The notes under the pieces: model-generated
Seen by the model: the letters and a program-made list of their open reading frames with translations, nothing else
Told to the model about the DNA's origin: nothing
Databases searched by the model: none
Part shown: piece by piece, positions 55,927 to 63,227 of the stretch
Position numbering within the stretch: the first letter of the stretch is position 1
Layout of the letters: each line of letters opens with the position of its first letter
Origin: Nitratidesulfovibrio sp.
GTDB taxonomy: Bacteria > Desulfobacterota > Desulfovibrionia > Desulfovibrionales > Desulfovibrionaceae
Assembly: GCF_040373385.1 (NCBI RefSeq)
Contig: NZ_JBDXXH010000001.1
Location: 135,191 to 199,190, forward strand
DNA length: 64,000 bases
Reading direction: 5' to 3'
Position numbers and translations under genes: made by a program

Positions 55927-56844
55927 ATGACCACACCGCACCGCAGCCTCTGCCTCATCCACGCCAACTGCCAGGGCGATCCGCTGGCGAAACTGCTGGC
56001 CGCCTCGCCGCAGTTTGCCGCGCGTTACGAAATCCGCCGCTACACCAATTACCTGCGCGAGCGCGTGGCCCCCGCCGAACTGTCCGGTTGCGGGCTGTTC
56101 CTGTACCAGCACCTGGGCGAAAAGTGGGACGACCACGCCTCCGACCGGCTGCTGTCCATGGTCAACCCGGCTGCGCGGGTGCTGCGCCTGCCCAACATGC
56201 TGTTCACGGGCTACTGGCCGTTCTGGACCAACAAGAGCCCCATGGATTTCGGCGATGCGTTCCTGGACCGGCTGGTGTCCATGGGCCTCGGCATGGCGGA
56301 AATCCTGCACGTGTACCTGCACGGCGACATCGCGGCCAAGTACGACCTGGACGCCATGCTGCGCGCGTCACTGGATGTGGAGCGGGACAAGGAGCGCGGG
56401 GCGGGCGCGGAACCGGGCATGGTCGGGGGCGACGGGGGGAGCAGGGCAGGCAGGGGCGGAAGCGCGGTGCCGGAGGTCATCCCCGCCGTGGTGGCCCCCA
56501 CGGTGGAACTGGTGGAGGCGCTGTGGAAGCAGGAGCGGCTGTTTGCCACCATCAACCATCCCAACCGACGGCTGGTGCTGCATGTGGCGGAAGGGGTGCT
56601 GGCGGCGCTGGGCATGGACCCGCTGCCCCCGGCGGTACGCGAGGGGTTCACCGACCCGTACCCGGAGTTCGAGCTGCCCATCCACCCGCAGGTGGCCGCC
56701 CACCACGGGCTGGCATTCGGCGGGCCGGATGCCACATACAACATTTACGGGCGGCGCATGACCTTCGAGGAATACGTGCGCCGCTACGCGGACTGCCGCC
56801 TGCGCGGCATCGACAATTTCATCGGATACTTGCAGCTGGTGTGA
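55927..56844 (+). CDS. WcbI-like polysaccharide biosynthesis protein
   Basis: 305 residues. The N-terminal LCLIHANCQGDPLAKLLAAS motif and NMLFTGYWPFW segment fit the WcbI family, proposed acetyltransferases in capsule synthesis that bind coenzyme A. A Gly/Ala/Arg-rich insertion (about 150-185, GAGAEPGMVGGDGGSRAG) divides the protein; the C-terminus (YNIYGRRMTFEEYVRRYADCRLRGIDNFIGYLQLV) is well structured. No other polysaccharide genes are in the window, so the substrate is unknown. Confidence 0.72.
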   Translation: MTTPHRSLCLIHANCQGDPLAKLLAASPQFAARYEIRRYTNYLRERVAPAELSGCGLFLYQHLGEKWDDHASDRLLSMVNPAARVLRLPNMLFTGYWPFWTNKSPMDFGDAFLDRLVSMGLGMAEILHVYLHGDIAAKYDLDAMLRASLDVERDKERGAGAEPGMVGGDGGSRAGRGGSAVPEVIPAVVAPTVELVEALWKQERLFATINHPNRRLVLHVAEGVLAALGMDPLPPAVREGFTDPYPEFELPIHPQVAAHHGLAFGGPDATYNIYGRRMTFEEYVRRYADCRLRGIDNFIGYLQLV

Positions 56845-56849
56845 TCCGG

Positions 56850-56865
56850 CGGGGGCAAGCCCCCG
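56850..56865 (+). terminator. Short hairpin after the WcbI-like gene
   Basis: CGGGGGC-AA-GCCCCCG, 7 bp, six bases past the stop, then TTCTC. A weak terminator candidate. Confidence 0.45.
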
Positions 56866-56954
56866 TTCTCCGGTGGCGCCATGCCGGTGCGCCCGGCATC
56901 AGGAAAGCCCGTGCGTCCATGAAGCGACGAACGTCGTGCCGCCGTGTCCCGCAG

Positions 56955-57776
56955 CTATGCGCCGGGCGCGGCGGCGTTCGTTTGCCCGTCGAGTCCCAGC
57001 AGGGTGGCCGCGCTGGACAGCAGCACCTCTATCTCGCCGTCGGAAAGGTCCAGCCGCCGTTGCAGGCGGTGGCATTCGTCGGCGGGGTCGAACAGGGGGT
57101 AGTCGCTGCCGAACAGGATGTGCTCGCGGTCATGCCTGTTGAAGATGGCCCGCAGGGTGGCGTCGTCGATGAAGGAGAGGCTGCTGGAAGTGTCCATCCA
57201 CACTTCGCGGCCCACCAGCGCCTCCAGCGCATACTGCCAGTGCAGGTAGCCGCCAAGGTGCGCGGCAATGAACCGGGCACGCGGAAAGGCATCCAGCAGG
57301 GCGGCCAGCTTGTACGGGCAGGAGGGGTTTTCCGCCGGGGGCAGCTTGTCGCCGATGTGGCACATGAACACGAAGTCGTTCTGCGCCGCCTCGATGATGG
57401 GCAAAAGGCGCGGGTCGTCCAGGCGGAAGCCCTGGAATTCCGGGTGCAGCTTCAGCCCCCGGATGCCCGCCGCGCGCAGTCGGTCCAACTGGTGCTCCCA
57501 GTCCTGATATTCGGGATGCACGGTGCCGAAGGCCACCACTTCCGGGTGGTGGCGCTGCAATTCCACGGCAAAGGCATTGGCGGGCACCACCTGCGCGGCG
57601 GCGGTGGCGGCGCAGTGCACCACCACGCCGTCCAGCCCGGCGCGTTTGGCGCGGGGCAGCAGGTCTTCCACCACGCCTTCGCCCACGGGCGAGATGCCGT
57701 AGTGCGATTCCAGCTGTTGCAGGACCTTGGACGCAATTTTGGGGTGGAAGGCATGGGTGTGGACGTCGAGGAACAT
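56955..57776 (-). CDS. Amidohydrolase-related TIM-barrel hydrolase (PF04909 type)
   Basis: 273 residues from ATG at 57776 (CTCGACGTCC is already coding; MFLDVHTHAFHP start). Metal motif DVHTHAFHP at the N-terminus, GLKLHPEFQGFRLDDP, HIGDKLPP, AAHLGGYLHWQYALE and the late FGSDYPLFDP match the amidohydrolase-2 family of decarboxylases and hydrolases. Substrate unknown. The frame is open for 26 codons upstream but these look non-coding. Monocistronic. Confidence 0.82.
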   Translation of the reverse strand: MFLDVHTHAFHPKIASKVLQQLESHYGISPVGEGVVEDLLPRAKRAGLDGVVVHCAATAAAQVVPANAFAVELQRHHPEVVAFGTVHPEYQDWEHQLDRLRAAGIRGLKLHPEFQGFRLDDPRLLPIIEAAQNDFVFMCHIGDKLPPAENPSCPYKLAALLDAFPRARFIAAHLGGYLHWQYALEALVGREVWMDTSSSLSFIDDATLRAIFNRHDREHILFGSDYPLFDPADECHRLQRRLDLSDGEIEVLLSSAATLLGLDGQTNAAAPGA

Positions 57777-57884
57777 GGGCCATGCCCTACGCCCGGTCCA
57801 CTGACCAGTCAAGCGAGCAGGCACATTCGTTGTCTGAAGTGTACAAGCCTGCACGCGTGAGCGCCCTGCTTGCCGAGAGGCGTG

Positions 57885-58295
57885 CTATTTCAGCAAATCA
57901 CGCAGCCATTCGGGCACCGGCACCGGCTTGCCCTGCGGGTTGATGCAGGCGTGCTGGGTCATGCCGTCGGCCAGCAACCTGTTGCGTCCCTCGTCCCGAA
58001 TCTCGTACACGAAGGTCAGCGAGGCGCGGCCCCATTCGCTGATGCCCGCGCGTACCTGGATCAGGTCGTCGAAACGGGCCGGGCTGCGGTAGCGGCAGCG
58101 TGCCTCGCGCACCGGCAGGATGATGCCGCGTTCTTCCACGGTGGCATAGCCCATGCCCCGCGAGCGGATGAATTCGCTGCGGGCGCGTTCGAAGAAGTGC
58201 AGGTATTCCGCATAGTATACAACGCCCATCATGTCCGTTTCACCGTAGGACACCCGATGGGCCAACCAGATTTCAGGCACGGGAAAGCCATCCAT
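57885..58295 (-). CDS. Acyl-CoA thioesterase, YbgC/4-hydroxybenzoyl-CoA type
   Basis: 136 residues. Hot-dog fold with the catalytic Asp region VSYGETDMMGVVYYAEYLHFFERAR (Y-x(5)-D-x-x-G-V-V-Y-Y), the signature of YbgC-like thioesterases. The ATG at 58295 is preferred: GAGGTTG precedes it and the product then starts MDGFPVPEIWLAHRV; a longer form from 58345 is possible. It lies head to head with mltA. Confidence 0.85.
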   Translation of the reverse strand: MDGFPVPEIWLAHRVSYGETDMMGVVYYAEYLHFFERARSEFIRSRGMGYATVEERGIILPVREARCRYRSPARFDDLIQVRAGISEWGRASLTFVYEIRDEGRNRLLADGMTQHACINPQGKPVPVPEWLRDLLK

Positions 58296-58394
58296 ATGTT
58301 TCGCAACCTCCTGCCGCGTGGCGCGGCGTGTCGATTCGTACGCCATTTCGTGGCGAAAGCCAAAGCCGCGAGCACGCGCGGCCTGTCCCTCTCC

Positions 58395-59672
58395 ATGGCC
58401 TTGCCCGCGTCCTTCACGTCGCCGGGCCGTGGCCGCGCCGCCGGGGCGCTGCTGCTGGCACTGATCATCTCCGGCTGTGCATCGCGCGCGCCGCAGGTTG
58501 CGGTTCCCGCGCCGGGCACCCCCGCCGTGACGCAGGCCCCGGCCCCGGCGCGTCCGGCTCTGTCGCTGCCGCCGCTGCCCGCGTACACCGAGGCCGCGCC
58601 CGACGAAATCCGCGCCGCCATCGCGGCCATGGACCCGCGCAGCCAGGGGCTTGCCTCGTGGAACGACCTGGCCCCGGCCCTGGCCCAAAGCCTTTCCTAC
58701 ATGGCCACCCGCCCGGCTGGCGGCGTGGCCCTGGACCGCCCGGGCGTTCGCGCGACCAACGCGGACTTCATGGCCGCCCTGCGCCAACTGTCCGGCCTGC
58801 TGCCCGAACTGGATGCCAACCCCGGCCTGCTGGCCGAACGGTTCCGCTGGCTGCGCGTGGACACCGCCTGGACCGGCTACTACGAGCCGGTGCTGCGCGC
58901 CAGCCGCAGCCCCGCGCCCGGCTACGCGCACCCCATTTACCGCACTCCGCCGGACATGCGCGTGACCGAGGTGGCCGCCTCCGGGTCCGGCAAGCAGCGC
59001 ATGACCTACCGGGTGGTGAACGGCCCCAAGGGGCGCACGCTGAAGCCGTACTACGACCGCGCGGAAATCGACGCCGGGGCGTTGCGCGGCAAGGGGCTGG
59101 AACTGGCCTGGGCGGCGGACCCGGTGGACGTGTACATCCTTCAGGTGCAGGGCTCCGGCAGGCTGCGCTTTACCGACGGCAGCGAGGCCCGCGTGCTGTA
59201 CGCCGCGCAGAACGGGCGGCCCTACGTGTCCATCGGGCGCATCCTGAAGGAACGGGGCGAACTGCCGCCCGACGGGGTGAACATGCCCGCCATCCGCCAG
59301 TGGCTGGAAAGTCACCCCGCGCAGGCGCGGGAGCTCATGAACACCAACCCCAGCTACGTCTTTTTCCGGCTGGAGGAAGGCCGCGCCAGCGGTCCGCTGG
59401 GGTGCACGGGCAGGCCGCTGACCCCGTGGGTAAGCCTGGCCACGGACCGTTCCGTGCTGCCTTCCGGCGCGCTGGTGGCCTTTTCCGCCCCGGTGCCGCA
59501 GCCAGCGGGCGGCGGTGCCGTGACCGGCCTTGGCCTTGCGCAGGATACCGGCGGGGCCATCAAGGGCTACCGCATCGACCTGTTCTGCGGCGCGGGCGAC
59601 CGCGCGTCCGCCGTGGCCGGGCATCTTGATGCGCCAGGACCGGCGTGGCTGCTGCTGCCCCGTACCCGTTAG
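58395..59672 (+). CDS. mltA: Membrane-bound lytic murein transglycosylase A
   Basis: 425 residues from ATG at 58395. The signal sequence ends in a lipobox LIISGC, so Cys28 becomes the lipidated N-terminus. The MltA domain (TAWTGYYEPVLRASR ... YRTPP) and the 3D domain with catalytic Asp (FSAPVPQ ... GLAQDTGGAIKGYRIDLFCGAGDRA) are complete. Cleaves peptidoglycan with anhydro-muropeptide formation at the outer membrane. A longer in-frame start at 58296 directly abuts the divergent thioesterase start codon. The TAG stop coincides with the edge of MITE copy 2. Confidence 0.9.
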   Translation: MALPASFTSPGRGRAAGALLLALIISGCASRAPQVAVPAPGTPAVTQAPAPARPALSLPPLPAYTEAAPDEIRAAIAAMDPRSQGLASWNDLAPALAQSLSYMATRPAGGVALDRPGVRATNADFMAALRQLSGLLPELDANPGLLAERFRWLRVDTAWTGYYEPVLRASRSPAPGYAHPIYRTPPDMRVTEVAASGSGKQRMTYRVVNGPKGRTLKPYYDRAEIDAGALRGKGLELAWAADPVDVYILQVQGSGRLRFTDGSEARVLYAAQNGRPYVSIGRILKERGELPPDGVNMPAIRQWLESHPAQARELMNTNPSYVFFRLEEGRASGPLGCTGRPLTPWVSLATDRSVLPSGALVAFSAPVPQPAGGGAVTGLGLAQDTGGAIKGYRIDLFCGAGDRASAVAGHLDAPGPAWLLLPRTR

Positions 59673-59869
59673 GGGCCGTTTCCAAATAGTCCTTTCGCCC
59701 GTTGGCGACGTCAAACTTCACCTGCCGTATCGGTCAAATACGATAAGAGTACGCGCTGCGGTCCCTATCCGTAAGGTTCGCTCCACTCACCTAACGGCTA
59801 GGGCACTCCCTCATGGCAGGCTCGTTTTCCTTGCCAACGAACGAAAATCCTAATTTGGAAACAGCCCCT
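59671..59869. mobile_element. MITE-like element, copy 2
   Basis: About 199 bp. Inverted ends AGGGGCCGTTTCCAAATAG... and (complement of right end) AGGGGCTGTTTCCAAATTA..., both reaching GTTGGC, about 36 bp. The core (GTCAAACTTC, CCTGCC, GTCAAATAC, CTCATGGCAGGCTCGTTTT) matches copy 1, but about 50 extra bases (59752-59809) separate the halves. Placed exactly at the mltA stop and 41 bases before the hybrid kinase start. Confidence 0.75.
59753..59799. repeat. Dispersed ~47-bp repeat, copy B, nested in MITE copy 2
   Basis: GCGCTGCGGTC...ATCCGTAAGGTTCGC...CTCACCTAACGGCT, the reverse complement of the sequence at 33526-33576 with a shortened centre. Confidence 0.7.
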
Positions 59870-59910
59870 GTGGAGAGCAAACGGTAAGGCCATCTGCACA
59901 GGAGACCTTC

Positions 59911-61569
59911 ATGGACCCACGCCCGTCCTCCGAACGCATTCCCGCCATCCTCGTGGTGGACGACGACCCGGTGGCCCGCACCGCCATGTGCGGCTACCTG
60001 CGCGATGCGGGCTATGCCGTGCGCGAGGCGGGCGGCGGCGCCGATGCGCTGGCCCTGTTCGACGAGCGCGGCGCCGATGCGGTGCTGCTGGACTGGCGCA
60101 TGCCCGGCAAGAGCGGGGCCGAGGTGCTGCCCTGCATCGCCGCGCAGGACCCCACGGTGCCGGTCATCGTGGTGTCCGGCACCAGCGAGGTGCGCGAACT
60201 GGCGCGGGCCTTGCGCCTGGGCGCATGGGACTTCGTGATCAAGCCCATCGAGGACATGGCCGTGCTCGACAGGGCGCTGGTGCGTTGCCTGCTGCGGGCA
60301 GAACTGCTGCGCGAGCAGGGCCGCCGCCGCGAAACCCTGGAGGGGCTGGTGCGCCGTCGCACCGAAGACCTGGAGGACGCCAACCGCCGCCTGCGGCGGG
60401 AAATCGCCGAGCGCAGGGAGTTCGAACGGGCCCTGGCGGAAAGCGAGGAACGTTTCCGCCAGTTGATGGAGAACACCAGCGAGGTGTTCTGGGTGCGCGA
60501 TCTTGCCAGCGACCGGCTGCTGTACCTTTCTCCGGCCTATGAAACGGTCTGGGGGCGTCCGGTGCAGGACGCCATGCGGGGCGACGGTCCGCGCCTGGGC
60601 ACCGTGCACCCCGACGACAGGAACGCGGTGGAGACCGCCATGGCGGGCATCGCCACGTCGGCCACCCCTGTCGACGCAGAGTTCCGCATCGTGCGGCCCG
60701 GCGGCGAGGTGCGCTGGGTGCATGCGCGGGCCTTTCCCGTGCGCGACGGAGACGGCAACGTCTACCGCGTGGCCGGGGTGGCCGAGGATGTCACCGCCCG
60801 CCGCAAGGCGGAAGAGGACATTCGCGCCTCGCTGCGCGAAAAGGAGATTCTGCTGCGCGAGGTGCACCACCGGGTCAAGAACAACCTGCAACTCATCGTC
60901 AGCCTGCTGAACTTGCAGGCGGCCTATGCCGACGGGGCCGCCGACCGCGAGCGGTTCATCGAAAGCCGCAACCGCGTGGCCTCCATGGCCCTGGCGCACG
61001 AGGAACTGTACCGCGCCAACGACCTGGCCAGCGTGAACGTTGCCGACTACGTGGAGCGGCTGGCGCGCAAGCTGGTGCAGGCGTCGGTGGATGCCGAGGT
61101 GGCACTGGCGCTGGACCTGCCGCCGCTGTACCTGCCGGTGTCGGCGGCCATCCCCTGCGGGCTGATTCTCAACGAACTGGTCACCAACGCCATCAAGCAC
61201 GCCTTTCCCGGTAGGGACGCGGGGCGTATCGCCATAGCCGCCCGGCGTGAGGGACGGCAGGTGGAGGTGCGCGTCACCGACGATGGGGTGGGGCTGCCGG
61301 AAGGCTTCGACCCTGCCGGGGGTGCCACGCTGGGCATGCAGTTGGTGGGCAGCCTGGTGGCGCAACTGGGCGGGCGGCTGGAGGTGGCATCCGGTCCTGC
61401 GGGGGCCAGCTTTGTGGTGCGTTTCGAGGAAAACGAGGCCGAACCCTACGGGACGGAGGCGCCCGGTGCCCCCGATACGCAAGGCGTGCCGGGTGGAGCG
61501 GATGCGCGGGACCCGTTGCGGGCCTGGTCTGGACTGGCTGGCGAGTTCATCGGCCCGGACACCGAGTAG
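59911..61569 (+). CDS. Hybrid receiver-PAS-histidine kinase (HisKA_2 type)
   Basis: 552 residues from ATG at 59911 (CAGGAGACCTTC upstream). Receiver at about 12-130 with Asp61 (VLLDWRMPGKSGAE), a coiled linker, PAS domain about 180-300 (RFRQLMENTSEVFWVRD ... VAEDVTARRKAEED), HisKA_2 region with REVHHRVKNNLQLI (His319/320) and an ATPase domain (LNELVTNAIKHAF; TDDGVGLPEG). Cytosolic, no membrane helices. This kinase class is typical of light, redox or general-stress sensing, but no haem or flavin motif is evident. The last ~50 residues are low complexity. Confidence 0.87.
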   Translation: MDPRPSSERIPAILVVDDDPVARTAMCGYLRDAGYAVREAGGGADALALFDERGADAVLLDWRMPGKSGAEVLPCIAAQDPTVPVIVVSGTSEVRELARALRLGAWDFVIKPIEDMAVLDRALVRCLLRAELLREQGRRRETLEGLVRRRTEDLEDANRRLRREIAERREFERALAESEERFRQLMENTSEVFWVRDLASDRLLYLSPAYETVWGRPVQDAMRGDGPRLGTVHPDDRNAVETAMAGIATSATPVDAEFRIVRPGGEVRWVHARAFPVRDGDGNVYRVAGVAEDVTARRKAEEDIRASLREKEILLREVHHRVKNNLQLIVSLLNLQAAYADGAADRERFIESRNRVASMALAHEELYRANDLASVNVADYVERLARKLVQASVDAEVALALDLPPLYLPVSAAIPCGLILNELVTNAIKHAFPGRDAGRIAIAARREGRQVEVRVTDDGVGLPEGFDPAGGATLGMQLVGSLVAQLGGRLEVASGPAGASFVVRFEENEAEPYGTEAPGAPDTQGVPGGADARDPLRAWSGLAGEFIGPDTE

Positions 61570-61580
61570 CGGACCGTCAG

Positions 61581-61644
61581 ACCGCGAAACTGGCAGACCG
61601 CGAAACCGGCAGGCCACGAAACTGGCGGGCAACGGGACTGGCGG
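61581..61644. repeat. Four 16-bp tandem repeats after the hybrid kinase gene
   Basis: Units ACCGCGAAACTGGCAG, ACCGCGAAACCGGCAG, GCCACGAAACTGGCGG, GCAACGGGACTGGCGG (61581-61644), starting 11 bases past the stop codon. Confidence 0.8.
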
Positions 61645-62346
61645 ACTGGCGACCGTGCGCCCCGTTGCATTGGCGCGCTGGTGGCGGGTTGTCGGGTAGT
61701 GCGGCGGGTGCTCGCTGGGGATTTTGGGAGTTCTCACGCGCCGATCGCATGTGGAACGTTTTTTTAGCGTCAGTCCATGTACTTTTTTTCCCATTCACCC
61801 GGTTTTGCCTTGACTTGGCAAGCTGCCGGGCGGAACATGCCCTTGCACCGACCGGACGCTCAACGAGCGCCATACGGCCGATGCATGCCGAAATCTCCGT
61901 GCTGCGCCACATGGCGCGGGAGGCCAGGCCATGCGTTCACGCCGTGTCATGCCCGCCTTTCATCTTTCTTCCCTCTACGCCCATCGGACGCAGTCGTCCC
62001 TTTCTCCGGCCCAGTGCCGCATGTCCGTCACGCGGTACCGACTGGCGCGACTGGCCCGGCTGGCGCGCGCGGACCGCTTCGTTCCTCCCCCGGCCATCTC
62101 CGGACAGCCTCGCGTCCGTGCCGCCTGCAGGGCATCACGCCGGGCGGTCGCGTCCGCTTTCCGCCCCTTCCCGCTTCCCCATGCGGCGGGGCCGTCCCGT
62201 ATCCAGTCATGCCGTATACATACCCCGTGCCGCTCCGGCGGCGCCCTGCAACGCGCCGCCATTTCCGCCTCGCGGGGTGCGGCACAAACCCGGTGGACGA
62301 CGGAAGCCGCCTGCCGATCCTGTCGGGCCAGGCCCGAGGAGGCACC
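61645..62346. other. 700-bp region upstream of the small membrane peptide
   Basis: Open frames here lack ribosome sites and family likeness. T-rich stretches at 61758-61765 and 61783-61792 and TTGACT at 61810-61815 may belong to a promoter for the peptide gene, but no convincing -10 box was found. Confidence 0.35.
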
Positions 62347-62439
62347 ATGAGTTTCGCGGATATCGGTTCCATTGTCGGTGGTATCGTCGTGCTTGGACTC
62401 ATTGGGTACTTCATGTATGTCAAGGTGTTGAAGCACTAG
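62347..62439 (+). CDS. 30-residue single-span membrane peptide
   Basis: MSFADIGSIVGGIVVLGLIG followed by YFMYVKVLKH: one glycine-rich hydrophobic helix (about 5-25) with a basic C-terminus, so probably N-out/C-in. A perfect AGGAGGCACC ribosome site stands immediately before the ATG and a strong terminator follows 107 bases after the stop, which makes a real gene likely despite its size. It resembles in shape the small subunits of respiratory complexes (CydX, CcoQ-like), but no partner gene is adjacent and I do not recognise the family. Confidence 0.65.
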   Translation: MSFADIGSIVGGIVVLGLIGYFMYVKVLKH

Positions 62440-62545
62440 CGCAACACCGGACGCATCGAACGCATCGACCCGGCCACCAGCCCACCGGCCCACCGGCCAG
62501 CCCTGCCAGACCGACCGGCGTACCTGCCCCGCCGATGCCCATACC

Positions 62546-62579
62546 GGCGCCCTTCACCTGCGTGAAGGGCGCCGTTTTT
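62546..62579 (+). terminator. Rho-independent terminator after the small peptide gene
   Basis: Perfect 12-bp stem GGCGCCCTTCAC / GTGAAGGGCGCC with a CTGC loop, followed by GTTTTTA. Confidence 0.9.
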
Positions 62580-62610
62580 AGTTGTGTAAAGAGAACGGTA
62601 GGTTGAAGTT

Positions 62611-62655
62611 GATCGTGATAATCAGCCACAAAAATGAAAAAATATTGTCACGATC
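62611..62655. promoter_or_regulatory. Inverted repeat upstream of the DUF6110-ATPase genes
   Basis: GATCGTGATAAT (62611-62622) and ATTGTCACGATC (62644-62655): 12-bp arms with one mismatch, 21 bases apart, in an AT-rich patch. A likely binding site for a dimeric regulator, about 85 bases ahead of the promoter. Confidence 0.5.
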
Positions 62656-62737
62656 CGGTGACGGGTGCTAGCGTTGGCGAATCCGTATTTTCCGCCCTTG
62701 CCGGTCGACTTTGGCCGGACAGGACGGGGAAGGGGCA

Positions 62738-62767
62738 TTGACAGTGATTTTCGATATCAAATAAGGT
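62738..62767 (+). promoter_or_regulatory. Promoter of the DUF6110-ATPase genes
   Basis: Perfect TTGACA (62738-62743), 18-base spacer, TAAGGT (62762-62767). The spacer contains the palindrome-like TGATTTTCGATATCA, a possible operator. Confidence 0.55.
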
Positions 62768-62809
62768 GGCGAACCCGCACGGCACCGGGCTGGCGTGGAT
62801 GCTGCCGGG

Positions 62810-62853
62810 CATGGGCTGAACATGGGCCGAACATGGGCCGAACATGGGCCGGA
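62810..62853. repeat. Four 11-bp tandem repeats CATGGGC(C/T)GAA
   Basis: Units at 62810-62820, 62821-62831, 62832-62842 and 62843-62853, the middle two identical. They fall between the promoter and the DUF6110 start, in the untranslated leader. Confidence 0.85.
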
Positions 62854-62887
62854 CGCGTGACGGCGCACTCATCACAAGGAGACGGGA

Positions 62888-63166
62888 ATGAACGAGAGCT
62901 ACAAGTACGGGTTGTATTTCGTGGGCGGCGTGGCGCTGGGCGCCCTTGGCGCGGTGATGCTGGGCCGGGGCAAGTTCGACATCCGTCCTGCCATGGCCGA
63001 CCTGCTGAGCCATGGCTTCGACCTGAAGGACAAGGCCTCTGCCTATGCGGAAACCGTGCGCGAGCATATGGAAGACATCGTGGCCGAGGCCGAGCACGTG
63101 CACAAGCAGCGCAAGGACGCCGCCGAAACCGCCGCGCCCGAAGCTGCCGAAGCCGCCAAGGCCTAG
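62888..63166 (+). CDS. DUF6110 family small membrane-anchored protein
   Basis: 92 residues from ATG at 62888 (AAGGAGACGGGA upstream). One N-terminal glycine-rich membrane helix (YGLYFVGGVALGALGAVMLG), then a charged helical region and an Ala/Glu-rich tail. The pattern fits DUF6110, which as I recall accompanies HMA2-domain metal P-type ATPases. It lies 61 bases upstream of such an ATPase gene, so a helper role in metal transport or membrane tethering is likely. Biochemical function unknown. Confidence 0.7.
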   Translation: MNESYKYGLYFVGGVALGALGAVMLGRGKFDIRPAMADLLSHGFDLKDKASAYAETVREHMEDIVAEAEHVHKQRKDAAETAAPEAAEAAKA

Positions 63167-63227
63167 CCGGATCTGAACGAACAGGCTCCGGATCACCCTT
63201 CGACCAAATCCGCAACGGACGAGGCGC

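Noticed and set aside
61801..61830. Sigma-54 promoter at TTGGCAAGCTGCC
   Set aside because: The TGC element of the -12 box is not at the required spacing from GG of the -24 box.
61665..62606. Open frames of 200-313 codons over 61665-62606
   Set aside because: No ribosome site, Arg/Pro/Ser-rich shadow-like composition, and they overlap the better supported 30-residue peptide gene.
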